NCBI RefSeq assembly: GCF_900103695.1
Contig: NZ_FNHF01000007.1
Span: 113,045 to 177,044, forward strand
Reading direction: 5' to 3'
From: Sediminibacillus halophilus
GTDB lineage: Bacteria > Bacillota > Bacilli > Bacillales > Amphibacillaceae
Length of the DNA: 64,000 nucleotides
The translations under genes and the position numbers were made by a program. Below the pieces are notes generated by a model. The model had not been told where the DNA came from, did not search any database, and saw only the letters and a list, made by a program, of their open reading frames with translations. This document shows positions 9,153 to 20,844 of the stretch, one piece after another. Numbering within the stretch: the stretch's first letter is position 1; every line of letters begins with the position of its first letter.

Positions 9153-10295
9153 ATGGAACCTATTTATTTAGATCATGCAGCGACGACACCGGTGCATCCG
9201 GAAGTGACAAAAGCTATGCTGCCGGTGTTACAGGAAGTGTTCGGCAATCCTTCCAGTGTACATCATTTTGGTCGAAAGGCTAGACAAGTAATCGATGAAG
9301 CACGCCGTGTAATTGCTGGAAGTATCCATGCAAATGAAAAAGAGATTGTGTTTACGAGTGGCGGGACGGAAGCGGATAATCTCGCCGTCGTCGGAACCGC
9401 TCTTGCAAATCAGAAACGCGGTATGCATGTGATTACTACCCAAATCGAACACCATGCCACCCTCCATGCTTCCGAATACTTGGAAAAATTGGGTTTTGAA
9501 ATTACCTATCTCCCTGTCGGACCGGAAGGAAAAGTGTCGGTGGACGAACTGGAGTCTGCATTGAGAGAAGATACCATTTTAGTGTCGATTATGGCAGTAA
9601 ATAATGAAACAGGAATGATACAGCCAATAAAAGAAATTGGCGGAGTTTTGAAAGATCACCCTGCCTATTTCCATTCAGATGCTGTGCAAGCATACGGTCT
9701 CCTGGATATTAATGTTGACGAGTGGAATGTTGATATGCTGACTGCTTCTTCCCACAAAATCAACGGACCTAAGGCTGGCGGTTTCCTTTATATGCGAGAG
9801 GGTACCCAGGTTGCAGCCTTGCAATACGGTGGAGAGCAGGAAAGGAAACGAAGGCCGGGAACGGAAAATGTTTCCGGCATAAAGGGATTCCAGAGGGCCG
9901 TCGAATTGGCTGTGGAAAAACGTGCGGAACGGCGACAGGAATACGGAGTCTTCAAACAGATTTTTCTACAAAAACTGAAACAAGAAAATGTTCGGTTTAT
10001 AATAAACGGGATCGAGACGGAAACAGTTCCTGCAATTGTCAACATTAGCTTTCCTGGTACGAACGTGGAGGCTCTTCTAACGAACTTCGACTTATCTGGT
10101 GTTGCGGCTTCCAGCGGTAGCGCCTGCACGGCTGGTTCGATCGAACCTTCTCATGTGTTGTCGGCAATGTTCGGAAAAGGAGATGACCGTACGACTAACT
10201 CGATAAGATTCAGCTTCGGGCTTGCCAATACCAAGGAAAATGCGGAAGAAGCTGCTGAACGAGTAGCTTCCATTGTCAAACGTCTGGCGCAGTAA
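9153..10295 (+). CDS. Cysteine desulfurase (IscS/NifS family, YrvO-like)
   Basis: A PLP enzyme taking sulfur from cysteine as a persulfide. The PLP-lysine is K202 in SSHKINGPKAGG and the catalytic cysteine C325 in SSGSACTAG; HATLH and the PLP-binding HSDAVQAYG are also present. Length is 380 residues. The ATG at 9153 lies 6 bases after GGGAGG; an upstream in-frame ATG touches that site. It lies directly before mnmA, as in B. subtilis yrvO-trmU, where YrvO is the dedicated sulfur donor for tRNA 2-thiouridine. Confidence 0.95.
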   Translation: MEPIYLDHAATTPVHPEVTKAMLPVLQEVFGNPSSVHHFGRKARQVIDEARRVIAGSIHANEKEIVFTSGGTEADNLAVVGTALANQKRGMHVITTQIEHHATLHASEYLEKLGFEITYLPVGPEGKVSVDELESALREDTILVSIMAVNNETGMIQPIKEIGGVLKDHPAYFHSDAVQAYGLLDINVDEWNVDMLTASSHKINGPKAGGFLYMREGTQVAALQYGGEQERKRRPGTENVSGIKGFQRAVELAVEKRAERRQEYGVFKQIFLQKLKQENVRFIINGIETETVPAIVNISFPGTNVEALLTNFDLSGVAASSGSACTAGSIEPSHVLSAMFGKGDDRTTNSIRFSFGLANTKENAEEAAERVASIVKRLAQ

Positions 10296-10298
10296 TGA

Positions 10299-11444
<1,146 letters not shown>

Positions 11445-11457
11445 TTGTATATACTGC

Positions 11458-11488
11458 AACCCCTTGTCCAATGTGACAAGGGGTTTTT
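11458..11488 (+). terminator. Terminator after mnmA
   Basis: AACCCCTTGTC/GACAAGGGGTT hairpin with a short loop and a T tail ends the cymR-iscS-mnmA unit. Confidence 0.92.
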
Positions 11489-11620
11489 CAAAGTTCAGTC
11501 AAGGGGTTGGCGGGACAATCGATTTTCATTAAACTAGAGGTAAGAGTGTAGAAGGGGTTAATCTTCAGAAAGTAATAGTGTACTCTTGCTTCTCTCCCAC
11601 TGATTCGATTAAAGAATATT

Positions 11621-11860
11621 TCTTCAGCTCGCGCTTTTCCGCAGGAGTCCGCGTATGCTCCCTAAGCTTAGAAGTATGCTGATTAGTCTAGCGTAGAAAT
11701 TTTTTTCCTGGAAACCCGACAAGACTTCTTAAAAACGGTTGTCGGGAAACGGGTGCTTTTCTTTCTAGAAACGGTTAGGGTTCCGTCCTTTCTTCTTCTA
11801 TTGGACTCTGCTCGTTATCCTAGCTACACGCAGTACCAAGTGATTCATGAGAAAAAACAA
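11621..11860 (+). repeat. Composite interspersed repeat, internal fragment
   Basis: From CTTCAGCTCGCGCTTTTCCG to the CACGCAGTACCAAGTGATTC motif this stretch runs parallel to 39915-40150, with long runs of identity (for example ATTGGACTCTGCT, ACACGCAGTA, AAGTGATTCA). It carries the middle of the element but neither outer end. No ORF of note is present in the 590-base gap between mnmA and the TPR gene. Confidence 0.85.
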
Positions 11861-12034
11861 ATGGTGCAAAAAACGCCTTTCTTCTTTATAGATCAAGCGT
11901 GCATGGGTTTTGTATATATAGCCTAAGAAGACCCAAGAGTGCTCAGTGTCTAAGCAAAAGTAATAGAACGTCTTATAAGAAAATATTTTATCTGCAGGGT
12001 TTTAATGCTATGAAAAATACATCGGGGTGAGAAT

Positions 12035-12709
12035 ATGGACAAAATTAGTAAAGGAATAGAAAAAATGCAAGAACAGGATCTTCAGGAAGCAGCACGCTTG
12101 TTCAATGAAGCGATTGAGGAAAATCCGGAAGATCCCGTAGGTTTCATCAATTTTGGCAACCTGTTGCTTCATATGAATGACTATCAGCGAGCTGAAAAAT
12201 TTTATCATAAAGCGATTGAACTAGATTCCGATGCCGCTACAGCTTACTTTGGATTGGGGAACGCTGCTTTTGACCAGGAAGACTATCCAGCTGCTCAGCA
12301 ACATTTTCAAAAGGCAATTAACACAGGGCTTGAAGAAGGGGATGTCTATATGATGCTGGCGATGTCCTTGCAACATCAAGATCATCAAAAGCTTTCCCTT
12401 CCCTATTTTCAGCGTGCCATTGAGTTGAACCCAAAAGATGAGACGGCTTTATTTCAATATGGACTGGCTTTAGCGCAAACAAATCAAATCCAGTTAGCGC
12501 AACAAACCTTTTTCAAAGTTCTTGAAGTTGATGAGAGACACAGTGATGCCCTTTACAATATCGGTGTAAGCTATTTATATGAGGAAGATGTCGACCGAGC
12601 TTACGAGTATTTTAACAAAGCACTGCAATATCAGCCGGATCATCTGCTAGCTGCAAACGGGAAAAAGAGTATCGATGACATGCTGAACCAGGATAACCAG
12701 GAACAGTAA
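12035..12709 (+). CDS. Tetratricopeptide repeat protein (YrrB-like)
   Basis: A soluble 224-residue protein made almost entirely of about six TPR units of 34 residues (for example PVGFINFGNLLLHMNDYQRAE, residues ~30-50; DALYNIGVSYLYEEDVDRAY near 170-190). No signal peptide or membrane segment. B. subtilis YrrB lies in the same place before recD2; TPR folds mediate protein-protein contacts, but the partner is unknown. Start ATG has GGGGTGAG upstream. recD2 follows 15 bases later. Confidence 0.9.
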   Translation: MDKISKGIEKMQEQDLQEAARLFNEAIEENPEDPVGFINFGNLLLHMNDYQRAEKFYHKAIELDSDAATAYFGLGNAAFDQEDYPAAQQHFQKAINTGLEEGDVYMMLAMSLQHQDHQKLSLPYFQRAIELNPKDETALFQYGLALAQTNQIQLAQQTFFKVLEVDERHSDALYNIGVSYLYEEDVDRAYEYFNKALQYQPDHLLAANGKKSIDDMLNQDNQEQ

Positions 12710-12724
12710 AAAGGGGCAATCAAG

Positions 12725-15049
12725 ATGGCAATGGAAGATAAAAACGGACAATTGCAACAGAATAGTTATGTGAAAGGCGAGCTCCTTCATCATATTTTTA
12801 TCAATGAGGAGGAGCACTTTTCCATTGCCAGAATCAAGGTTCTAGAAACCAATGAGTCTTTCAAAGAAAAGGACATGGTTGTAAAAGGGTATTTTTCCCG
12901 TCTAAATGAAGGAGAGACCTACGTTTTTCACGGTACATTTGAACAACATAAAAAGTTTGGTCTGCAATATCAGGTGAACCATTTTAAACGGTTCATTCCA
13001 GAGACAGAAGATGGATTGGTCGCTTACCTATCCAGTGATTTGTTTTACGGAATCGGTAAAAAAACTGCCCAGCGAATTGTCAAAGAATTGGGGGAAACGG
13101 CTGTCAGCAAGATATTGCAAGACCCTGGTGTGTTGAATTCAATTCCAGGACTCACACAAGAAAAAGCGGAACAGCTTTCAAAGGACCTGGCTGAACACCA
13201 GGGGTTTGAACATATTGTTGTCCATTTATCCAACTATGGATTCGGGCTGAAAATGGCACAAAAAATTTATCAGGCGTATAAAGATGAAGCGATCACCATT
13301 CTCGAGCAGGACCCATACCAGTATGTATTTGATATAGAAGGCTTCGGCTTTCAACGAGCTGACGAAGTGGCACGACAAAATCACATTCCGATGGACCACC
13401 CAAGCCGAGTTCAAGCTGCCTGTATTTATACATTGCAGCAAAGTATTCAGGAGGGGCATGTTTATCTGCCATTGGAAAACCATTTGCAAGCTGTTGATGA
13501 ATTGTTGCATGGAGAAGAGCATCAGATAGAACCGGAAACAATCACTGCTCAGATTGCAGAATTGAATAAGCGGAAAAAGATAATTGTAGTTGATTCAAGG
13601 GTTTACTTGCCATCGCTATATTATTCAGAAAGCGGCTTTTGTACAAATATCGACCGAATTATCAAACAAGCAATCTCAGAACAGCCGGCAGATGCGGAGC
13701 TGCTAAAAATAGTCGGAAGGATTGAGGAAGAAGAGTCTCTCAGTTATGGCAAGGAACAGTATCAGGCGATTGAAAAGGCGATTGGTTCCAAATTGATGGT
13801 GTTGACAGGGGGGCCGGGTACAGGAAAGACAACGGTCATTAAAGGAATTATCAATGCTTACGCAGAAATTCACGGTTTATCCCTTGACCCTGATGACTAT
13901 GACAATGATGCAACCTATCCATTTATATTGACAGCCCCAACCGGAAGGGCAGCTAAGCGCATGAAAGAGTCTACCGGTCTTCCAGCTGTGACGATTCATC
14001 GGCTGCTAGGCTGGAATGGACATGAAACCTTTGAAAAAGATGAAGATAATCAGCTGGAAGGAAAGCTGCTGGTCATTGATGAATTTTCTATGGTTGATAT
14101 CTGGCTGGCACATCAATTGTTCAAAGCAATTCCAAATAATATGCAAGTACTGATAGTTGGTGACGAGGACCAACTGCCATCCGTAGGGCCTGGACAGGTA
14201 TTGGCCGATTTACTTAAAAGCGGTCTTGTCCCCTTTGTACAACTCAACGAGGTTTATCGGCAAAAAGAAGGCTCGAAGATTATTCAACTTGCTCATGAAA
14301 TCAAAAACAATCAGTGCAGGCATGACTCCCTTCAGCAGGAAACGGATTTTAATTTTATTGAGTGTCCGGAGTACCAAGTGGTGGATGTGATCATTCAAAT
14401 TGTCAAACGCGCACACGACAAAGGAGTCGATCTTCGAGATTTGCAAGTGCTCGCACCGATGTATCGCTCAAAAGCAGGCATACATCGTATCAATGAAGAA
14501 ATTCAGAAATTGATTAACCCGAAAACAAATCAACGCAGGGAAATTCGCACAAAGGATATCACGTTCCGGACTGGCGACAAAGTAATCCAATTGGTCAATC
14601 AGCCGGAAGATGGTGTTTTTAATGGAGATATCGGAGAAATATCGGCGATTTTTGAGGAAGACGAGGGAAGCGGTCAGGCTGAAGAAGTTGTGGTAGCCTT
14701 TGAAGAAAAAGAGGTAGCATATGAACGGAAGGATTTAGCCAATATTATGCATGCTTACTGTACTTCCATACACAAGTCTCAGGGAAGTGAATTTCCGATT
14801 GTCATCATTCCGGTAATCCAAGGATATCGAAGAATGCTGCGCAAAAATTTACTATACACTGCTGTTACAAGATGTAAAAAGTCATTGATTTTGTGCGGGA
14901 ATAAACAGGCGTTTATTCAAGGAGTCAACGAACAGGACACGAATCGCCGGTTTACTTCATTAGAAGAACAGCTTCGGGAACTCATTGAGAACGTACCTCA
15001 ACCTGAACAGGAGGAGGAAGGAGAACTTTCGCCATACGATTTTTTATAG
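12725..15049 (+). CDS. recD2: ATP-dependent RecD2-like DNA helicase
   Basis: A 774-residue SF1B 5'-3' helicase of the RecD2 type, working without RecBC. It has the N-terminal OB domain, a helix-hairpin-helix pair (LFYGIGKKTAQRIVKELG, ~107-123, and the next at ~140-210), Walker A GGPGTGKTT (362-370), motif II VIDEFSMVD, motif III VGDEDQLPSVGPGQVL and motif VI YTAVTRCKKSLIL near the end. In B. subtilis it helps replication forks and mismatch repair. Co-oriented with the TPR gene and probably in one operon with it. Confidence 0.96.
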   Translation: MAMEDKNGQLQQNSYVKGELLHHIFINEEEHFSIARIKVLETNESFKEKDMVVKGYFSRLNEGETYVFHGTFEQHKKFGLQYQVNHFKRFIPETEDGLVAYLSSDLFYGIGKKTAQRIVKELGETAVSKILQDPGVLNSIPGLTQEKAEQLSKDLAEHQGFEHIVVHLSNYGFGLKMAQKIYQAYKDEAITILEQDPYQYVFDIEGFGFQRADEVARQNHIPMDHPSRVQAACIYTLQQSIQEGHVYLPLENHLQAVDELLHGEEHQIEPETITAQIAELNKRKKIIVVDSRVYLPSLYYSESGFCTNIDRIIKQAISEQPADAELLKIVGRIEEEESLSYGKEQYQAIEKAIGSKLMVLTGGPGTGKTTVIKGIINAYAEIHGLSLDPDDYDNDATYPFILTAPTGRAAKRMKESTGLPAVTIHRLLGWNGHETFEKDEDNQLEGKLLVIDEFSMVDIWLAHQLFKAIPNNMQVLIVGDEDQLPSVGPGQVLADLLKSGLVPFVQLNEVYRQKEGSKIIQLAHEIKNNQCRHDSLQQETDFNFIECPEYQVVDVIIQIVKRAHDKGVDLRDLQVLAPMYRSKAGIHRINEEIQKLINPKTNQRREIRTKDITFRTGDKVIQLVNQPEDGVFNGDIGEISAIFEEDEGSGQAEEVVVAFEEKEVAYERKDLANIMHAYCTSIHKSQGSEFPIVIIPVIQGYRRMLRKNLLYTAVTRCKKSLILCGNKQAFIQGVNEQDTNRRFTSLEEQLRELIENVPQPEQEEEGELSPYDFL

Positions 15050-15120
15050 ATTTTATGTATAAAACAGGATAAATCGGGCATGCTTTAGGACAACTTACGA
15101 TTTGGCAAGGAGGATCCTGG

Positions 15121-15309
15121 ATGCATTGCCCGAACTGCAAAGGTAAAAACATTGGGAAAATAGGAAACCAGCAATTTTATTGCTGGAATTGTTTTATAGA
15201 ACTGTCTTTATTGGGAGATGTACTGGATTTGCATCAGGTTGAACAGGATGGTTCTTTGAGTTCGTTGAATGACCTTTTTAGCGAGGATGAAAGAAAAGCA
15301 AGTTGGTAG
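15121..15309 (+). CDS. Small zinc-ribbon protein (YrzR-like)
   Basis: A 62-residue protein whose first 25 residues hold two cysteine pairs (CPNCKG and CWNC) typical of a zinc ribbon, followed by an acidic tail. The ATG follows AAGGAGGATCCTGG. B. subtilis has a similar-sized gene (yrzR) after recD2; I base the name on position and motif only. Function unknown. Confidence 0.8.
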   Translation: MHCPNCKGKNIGKIGNQQFYCWNCFIELSLLGDVLDLHQVEQDGSLSSLNDLFSEDERKASW

Positions 15310-15377
15310 AATGTATTAGCAGTGACCGGCATTGATTAATAAAATCTTCTTTCCTGGGGAAACTAAATGGAGACATT

Positions 15378-16490
15378 TTGGCTCAAGGCGTCAAGCTTGT
15401 TTACCGGGAAGGAGAGGTATGCTTGTTCCATCCTAATAAATCTATCCGCTTTTTATATTGGATTTCTGCTGGAATATTGGCATTTTTGTTCATGTATTTG
15501 TTATGGATACTGCTGCCCCTGTATCAGACGGTTTTGACTGTACTTCTCCACATATTGACTCCATTCATTATTTCGGCATTGATTGCTTATTTGCTGCACC
15601 CGGTAATTGAAAAGCTTCATCAATGTAATTTCCCCCGATGGTTTGCAATAATCGGCATTTATATTGTGTTTTTTGGTCTTTCAGGTTATCTTCTCTACAA
15701 AGCCTTTCCCGTACTGCTTCATCAGCTGCGGGACTTGAACGCCAATTTGCCAACGTTTATGGAGCAATACCGCAATGCGATTTATGGCTTGTATGAACGA
15801 ACAGCTTACTTACCAGAATCCGTACACGACCGGATGGATCTTCTTTTTTACCGAGTGGAAGAATTTGTCGGTCATTTGCTTACTAGCGTAGTTGAACAGG
15901 CAGCCAAACTAATGGATATCGTCATACTGGCAGCGGTTATTCCCGTCCTTGTATTTTATATGCTGAAAGATTTTGACTTGATCAGGAAAGTAGTCAGAGG
16001 ACTGACTCCGGAGAAGTATCGGGACGACGGACGGAAGCTTTGCCTTGAAATAGATAAGAGTCTTGGAAATTATATTAGGGGGCAGTTGCTTGTCTGCCTG
16101 TTTGTGAGTTTAACCACTTATGGTTTTTTGTGGCTGATTGGCATGCGATATCCGCTTCTTTTGGCAGTAATTATGGGAGTGACAAACATCATTCCTTACT
16201 TTGGTCCTATTTTGGGAGCAATTCCGGCAGTAGTAATTGCCTTGACTATCTCGTATAAAATGGTGATTTATGTAGTGATCGCCGTGTTTATCGTCCAGAT
16301 AATCGAAGGGAATCTTCTATCCCCATTCATCGTAGGCAAAAGCATCAATATCCATCCGATACTGATTATATTTGCTTTACTGGCAGGGGGAGAAGTTGGC
16401 GGTATTATCGGAATGATATTGGCTGTCCCGCTTCTCACCATTTTAAAAGTAATTCTGTTTCACATCCATCGTTTTCGGACGGCAGATTGA
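15378..16490 (+). CDS. AI-2E family membrane transporter (YrrI-like)
   Basis: A polytopic protein with about eight membrane segments: two near residues 20-75, one near 85-110, a soluble central part (~110-185), then further segments to the end. The pattern RGQLLVCLFVSLTTYGFLWLIG and the NIIPYFGPILGAIPAV signature mark the AI-2E/UPF0118 family. Substrates in that family range from autoinducer-2 to Na+(Li+)/H+ exchange, so the substrate here is open. Two TTG starts are possible: 15378 (GGAG upstream) and 15423 (AAGGAGAGG upstream, better site). It lies just before the alaS leader, as in B. subtilis. Confidence 0.9.
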   Translation: MAQGVKLVYREGEVCLFHPNKSIRFLYWISAGILAFLFMYLLWILLPLYQTVLTVLLHILTPFIISALIAYLLHPVIEKLHQCNFPRWFAIIGIYIVFFGLSGYLLYKAFPVLLHQLRDLNANLPTFMEQYRNAIYGLYERTAYLPESVHDRMDLLFYRVEEFVGHLLTSVVEQAAKLMDIVILAAVIPVLVFYMLKDFDLIRKVVRGLTPEKYRDDGRKLCLEIDKSLGNYIRGQLLVCLFVSLTTYGFLWLIGMRYPLLLAVIMGVTNIIPYFGPILGAIPAVVIALTISYKMVIYVVIAVFIVQIIEGNLLSPFIVGKSINIHPILIIFALLAGGEVGGIIGMILAVPLLTILKVILFHIHRFRTAD

Positions 16491-16555
16491 TTGACATAAG
16501 CAAGTATCTTTTTTATACTTTGAGACAAGTAGACGAAGGTCAATAGAAGGAATGC

Positions 16556-16561
16556 TATAAT
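16556..16561 (+). promoter_or_regulatory. Extended -10 element of the alaS unit
   Basis: TGCTATAAT upstream of the T-box leader; no convincing -35 hexamer at the usual distance. Confidence 0.5.
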
Positions 16562-16564
16562 ACG

Positions 16565-16795
16565 TTGAGGATCCCGAGTACATGGTGACCACCCGATCAG
16601 AGAGGAATTTCCAGGCTGAAAAAATTCCCGGACAGGACCATGGAAGCTAGATCTGAGTGCGGATTCATCTCCGCCGGCCTGCACCGTTACAAGCAACTAA
16701 AGGTGATGGATCATTGTGTCCATAATCAGGGTGGTACCGCGAACAAAGCTCTCGTCCCTGCTTTCAGGCAGGAACGGGAGCTTCTTTGTTTTATC
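16565..16795 (+). promoter_or_regulatory. T-box leader of alaS, Ala specifier
   Basis: AGGGTGGTACCGCG (16728-16741) is the exact T-box core. It is followed by a terminator hairpin (about 16747-16782) with a T-rich tail. In Stem I, AGTA precedes CATGGT, which pairs with ACCATG, and the 3' side of the loop reads GAAGCTA. The specifier is therefore GCT (16647-16649), an Ala codon followed by a purine, as expected for alaS. AGAGAGG and the GGCTGAAA distal loop are present. Confidence 0.95.
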
Positions 16796-16876
16796 TGAAT
16801 GTGTATCTTGTTTGGTGGAGAACCAGTTAGAAGCAATCCTTTAAAAATAAGTCAAAGCCAATGGAGGTAAAAACCT

Positions 16877-19513
16877 ATGATGCATTTAAAATCAGCAGAA
16901 GTTCGGCAAATGTATTTAGATTTCTTTAAGGAGAAAGGGCACCGTGTAGAACCTAGTGCTTCCTTAGTGCCTAAAGAAGATCCAACACTGCTTTGGATTA
17001 ACAGTGGGGTAGCAACGTTAAAAAAATACTTTGATGGTAGAGTCATTCCGGATAATCCGCGATTGGTAAATGCCCAGAAAGCGATCCGGACAAATGATAT
17101 TGAAAATGTGGGAAAGACCGCAAGGCATCACACCTTCTTTGAGATGCTGGGGAACTTTTCAATTGGTGATTATTTTAAAGAAGAGGCGATTGAATGGGCT
17201 TGGGAGTTTCTTACAAGCGATGATTGGATCGGTTTTGAAAAAGAAAAACTTTCTGTTACCGTCCATCCGGAAGATGACGAAGCCTTTCAAATTTGGCGGG
17301 ACAAAATTGGACTACCGGAAGAAAGGATTATCCGTCTGGAAGAAAATTTTTGGGATATCGGCGAGGGACCAAGCGGTCCGAACACGGAAATCTTCTATGA
17401 TCGCGGCGAGAAATATGGAAATGACGCAAATGATCAAGAGCTGTATCCAGGTGGAGAGAACGAGCGCTATTTGGAAATATGGAATTTGGTTTTTTCTCAA
17501 TTCAATCATAATCCCGACAACACTTATACCCCGCTCCCTAAGAAAAACATTGATACTGGAATGGGGCTGGAACGGATGGTGTGTGTCATCCAGGATACAC
17601 CGACTAATTTTGAAACAGACTTGTTCATGCCGCTGATAGAACGTACCGAACAACTGGCCGGCGTCAAGTATGGCGAAACGGAAGCAAGCGACGTAGCATT
17701 CAAAGTAATTGCCGACCATATCCGTACAGTAACATTTGCTGTCAGTGATGGTGCGCTTCCTTCGAATGAGGGACGCGGCTATGTATTGAGACGACTCTTG
17801 CGGCGGGCAGTCCGTTATGCCAAGCAGATCGGAATCAATCGGCCATTCATGTACCAGCTGGTGGATTCGGTCAGTAATATCATGGGAGAATTTTATGAAG
17901 AAGTTCAGAATAAAAAAACCTTTATCGAGAACGTGGTAAAGACAGAAGAGGAACGGTTCCACGAAACCCTAAGTGAAGGTTTGGCAATTTTATCGGAAAT
18001 CATGGAAAACGAAAAGCAAAAGGGCAGCAATGTCTTTCCTGGCGAAGAGGTATTCCGTTTGTATGATACCTATGGTTTTCCGAAAGAACTCACTGATGAG
18101 TATATAAGCGAAGCGGGTTTTACCATGGATGAGGAAGGCTTTGAACAGGAAATGAACAAACAGCGGGAAAGGGCACGTCAAGCTAGACAAAAGGTTGATT
18201 CCATGCATGTACAGGAAGGCGTAGCCGGAGAAGTGGAAGCAGAAAGCACGTTTGTCGGTTATGAAGAGCTGGAAGTGGAAACAACCGTTTTAGAGATTAT
18301 CAAGGACAAAGAGCTTGTCGATACCGTGGAAGCAGGAGATGAAGCTTATCTTTTCTTGAAAGAAACGCCATTTTATGCTGAAAGCGGCGGGCAGGTTGCT
18401 GACAAAGGCTGGATCCATACCGATCAAGCTACCCTTTCTGTAGAGGATGTTCAGAAAGCTCCACAGGGACAGAACATGCACCGTGTTTTGGTGAAGGAAG
18501 GAAGATTGCAAAGAGGGGAACAGGTAAAGGCTATGGTTGACCAACAATCCCGTTCGGAGATTGTTAAAAACCATACAGCAACACATTTGCTTCACCAGGC
18601 ATTAAAGGATGTATTAGGGGAACATGTCAACCAGGCTGGTTCCCTGGTAACTACAGACCGGCTTCGGTTTGACTTCTCTCATTTCGGTTCTATTTCGAAT
18701 GAGGAATTGGACCGTGTTGAACAACTTGTCAATGAAAAAATATGGGCATCTGTACCGGTGGCAATTGATTATCATCCTATTAATGAAGCCAAGAAAATGG
18801 GAGCCATGGCCTTATTCGGGGAAAAGTACGGTGATATCGTACGAGTGGTCCAAGTCGGCGACTACAGCATTGAATTATGTGGAGGCTGCCATGTCGTCAA
18901 CACTGCAGAAATCGGATTGTTCAAAGTAACAGCTGAGTCCGGAATTGGCGCCGGAACGCGCAGGATAGAAGCAAGTACTGGAAAGGCAGCTTATCAATAT
19001 TTAAATGACAGACAGACTGTTCTAAGGAACGCGGCAGATATGCTGAAGACAAGCCCGGAGAATGTGCCGGAGCGAATAGACGTCCTGTTCAATGATATGA
19101 AGGAACTCCAAAGAGAAAAGGAATCGTTAAGTGCCAAGCTTTCTAATATGGAGGCATCTTCTATACTGGATCATCTTCAGGAAGTTGACGGTGTGAAACT
19201 GCTTGCTCGGCAAGTAGATGTCCAGGATATGAACCAGCTGCGAAATATGGTCGACGAACTCAAGCAAAAGGTCGGCTCTGGCATTATTCTGTTAGGTTCA
19301 GTTTCTAATGGAAAAGTCCAGCTCGCGGCAGGAGTTTCGAAGGATCTTGTTGAACAAGGTTATCATGCAGGAAAACTGATCAAAGAAACGGCACAACGTT
19401 GCGGTGGTGGCGGTGGTGGTCGTCCCGATATGGCACAGGCGGGAGGCAAAAACCCTGACCAGCTCCCAGAGGCACTTCAATATGCTGAAACATTTATCAA
19501 GGAAAATTCCTAG
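16877..19513 (+). CDS. alaS: Alanyl-tRNA synthetase
   Basis: An 878-residue class II synthetase. In order: catalytic core ([20 protein letters not shown], then the [10 protein letters not shown] motif), tRNA-binding helices, the editing domain with [11 protein letters not shown] and CGGCHV zinc motifs, and a C-terminal domain with the glycine-rich [15 protein letters not shown]. It charges tRNA-Ala and clears mischarged Ser and Gly. Controlled by the T-box upstream. ATG at 16877 or 16880; GGAGG is 10 bases upstream. ireB, ruvX and yrzB follow. Confidence 0.98.
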   Translation: MMHLKSAEVRQMYLDFFKEKGHRVEPSASLVPKEDPTLLWINSGVATLKKYFDGRVIPDNPRLVNAQKAIRTNDIENVGKTARHHTFFEMLGNFSIGDYFKEEAIEWAWEFLTSDDWIGFEKEKLSVTVHPEDDEAFQIWRDKIGLPEERIIRLEENFWDIGEGPSGPNTEIFYDRGEKYGNDANDQELYPGGENERYLEIWNLVFSQFNHNPDNTYTPLPKKNIDTGMGLERMVCVIQDTPTNFETDLFMPLIERTEQLAGVKYGETEASDVAFKVIADHIRTVTFAVSDGALPSNEGRGYVLRRLLRRAVRYAKQIGINRPFMYQLVDSVSNIMGEFYEEVQNKKTFIENVVKTEEERFHETLSEGLAILSEIMENEKQKGSNVFPGEEVFRLYDTYGFPKELTDEYISEAGFTMDEEGFEQEMNKQRERARQARQKVDSMHVQEGVAGEVEAESTFVGYEELEVETTVLEIIKDKELVDTVEAGDEAYLFLKETPFYAESGGQVADKGWIHTDQATLSVEDVQKAPQGQNMHRVLVKEGRLQRGEQVKAMVDQQSRSEIVKNHTATHLLHQALKDVLGEHVNQAGSLVTTDRLRFDFSHFGSISNEELDRVEQLVNEKIWASVPVAIDYHPINEAKKMGAMALFGEKYGDIVRVVQVGDYSIELCGGCHVVNTAEIGLFKVTAESGIGAGTRRIEASTGKAAYQYLNDRQTVLRNAADMLKTSPENVPERIDVLFNDMKELQREKESLSAKLSNMEASSILDHLQEVDGVKLLARQVDVQDMNQLRNMVDELKQKVGSGIILLGSVSNGKVQLAAGVSKDLVEQGYHAGKLIKETAQRCGGGGGGRPDMAQAGGKNPDQLPEALQYAETFIKENS

Positions 19514-19607
19514 TTTTTCTTGAAGACGGTTTAGGTATATAATAGAGAGTAACGAATTGTGGACGTTTGTCAGTTAACGTTAAAATTTGAAAAACGGGGG
19601 TAAACTA

Positions 19608-19871
19608 ATGGGATCTATGGACAAAACAATGAAATTTAATTTTCCCGAAGAACCATTCGAAAAAAATGTAAAAGAAGTGCTCTTAACCGTGCACGAAGCT
19701 TTACGGGAAAAAGGTTACAATCCAATCAACCAGATCGTCGGGTATTTGTTGTCTGGTGATCCGGCGTATATTCCCCGGCACAAGGATGCAAGGAACCTAA
19801 TTAGAAAAATAGAACGGGATGAGTTGATTGAAGAACTGGTCAAGTCCTATTTGAATAACCATAAGGAGTAA
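19608..19871 (+). CDS. ireB: IreB family regulatory phosphoprotein (YrzL)
   Basis: An 87-residue UPF0297/IreB protein (signature [20 protein letters not shown] and [16 protein letters not shown]). Enterococcal IreB is a substrate of the Ser/Thr kinase IreK and influences cephalosporin tolerance; its threonines near the N-terminus (DKTMKF) are the phosphosite region. ATG at 19608 lies 7 bases after CGGGGGT. It precedes ruvX by two bases, the near-universal alaS-ireB-ruvX-yrzB order. Confidence 0.95.
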   Translation: MGSMDKTMKFNFPEEPFEKNVKEVLLTVHEALREKGYNPINQIVGYLLSGDPAYIPRHKDARNLIRKIERDELIEELVKSYLNNHKE

Positions 19872-19873
19872 TA

Positions 19874-20290
19874 ATGAAAAAAATTGGTTTTGATGTTGGT
19901 GAAAAAACAATCGGGGTTGCTGTCAGTGATGCCCTTGGCTGGACTGCCCAAGGCATCACGACCATTAAATGGAATGAAAAGGATTATTCGACAGCTGAAT
20001 CCGAAATAGAAAGAATAATCTCGGAATATAATATTGAAGAGGCAGTAGTCGGCCTGCCCAAAAATATGAACGGAACAATCGGGGAACGGGGCGAAGCTTC
20101 TCAAGCGTTTGCCAAGTACCTTGAAGACCGTTTTTCAATACGGACGGTTTTATGGGATGAAAGGTTGACAACCATGGCTGCGGAGCGGGTTCTCTTAGAA
20201 GCAGATATGAGCCGCAAAAAGCGTAAAAAGGTGATCGATAAAATGGCCGCGGTCATGATTTTGCAAGGTTACCTGGACGCAAACAAATGA
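19874..20290 (+). CDS. ruvX: Holliday junction resolvase-like YqgF/RuvX
   Basis: A 138-residue RNase H-fold nuclease. Acidic motifs are in place: [14 protein letters not shown] at the N-terminus, [11 protein letters not shown] in the middle and WDERLTT, followed by the final aspartate in [13 protein letters not shown]. The family trims the 16S rRNA 5' end in E. coli and may act on branched DNA. It is tightly coupled to ireB upstream. Confidence 0.96.
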   Translation: MKKIGFDVGEKTIGVAVSDALGWTAQGITTIKWNEKDYSTAESEIERIISEYNIEEAVVGLPKNMNGTIGERGEASQAFAKYLEDRFSIRTVLWDERLTTMAAERVLLEADMSRKKRKKVIDKMAAVMILQGYLDANK

Positions 20291-20315
20291 ACGAACAACT
20301 TACGGAGGTGCAGAA

Positions 20316-20600
20316 ATGGCATTAGAAGAAAAAGAAAGAATCATTATTCCAGACGAGAATGGAGAAGAGCATTTGTTTGAAGTGCTGTTCACGTTTGATG
20401 TGGACCAGACAGGCAATTCGTATATTGCTGTCGTTCCTGCTGAACAGAAAGACGATGATGAAGTCGAGGTATTTGCATTTCGCTATGAGGAAAAATCTCA
20501 GGATGAAGATGACTTGTCATTGTTCCAAATTGAATCAGAGGAAGAATGGGAAATGGTCGAGGAAATGCTTAACACCCTGACGGATGAAGAAACAGAATAA
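20316..20600 (+). CDS. yrzB: DUF1292 family protein (YrzB)
   Basis: A very acidic 94-residue protein (many D/E in the last 40 residues) with the DUF1292 core IIPDENGEEHLFEVLFTFDVD and a Y/FRY motif. No membrane segment or signal. Function unknown, but it is the fixed fourth gene of the alaS operon. ACGGAGG precedes the ATG. Confidence 0.93.
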   Translation: MALEEKERIIIPDENGEEHLFEVLFTFDVDQTGNSYIAVVPAEQKDDDEVEVFAFRYEEKSQDEDDLSLFQIESEEEWEMVEEMLNTLTDEETE

Positions 20601-20632
20601 ATTTCATTATAGGATGACTGAAAGCTTATTAT

Positions 20633-20660
20633 CGGCATTTGCCGGTAATAGGCTTTTTTA
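20633..20660 (+). terminator. Terminator after yrzB
   Basis: Hairpin AGCTTATTATCGGC/GCCGGTAATAGGCT followed by six Ts closes the alaS operon. Confidence 0.88.
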
Positions 20661-20844
20661 TGTAGAAAAGCAAAATCATGGAGTGGTGGGATGTTCACAC
20701 CGCTCGGTCTTTGTGATAAAAAAATCTATGCCACTTTTTTATGCTGAATGATGCGTTATAATCGGAAAACTTGAATAAATTACACAATAATTAGAAATGG
20801 TGTCGAGGTTTGTAGTATAATAAATCCGGTGAAGGGGGTTTCGT

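Noticed and set aside
16491..16876. Possible short protein gene upstream of alaS
   Set aside because: The interval is filled by the T-box leader.
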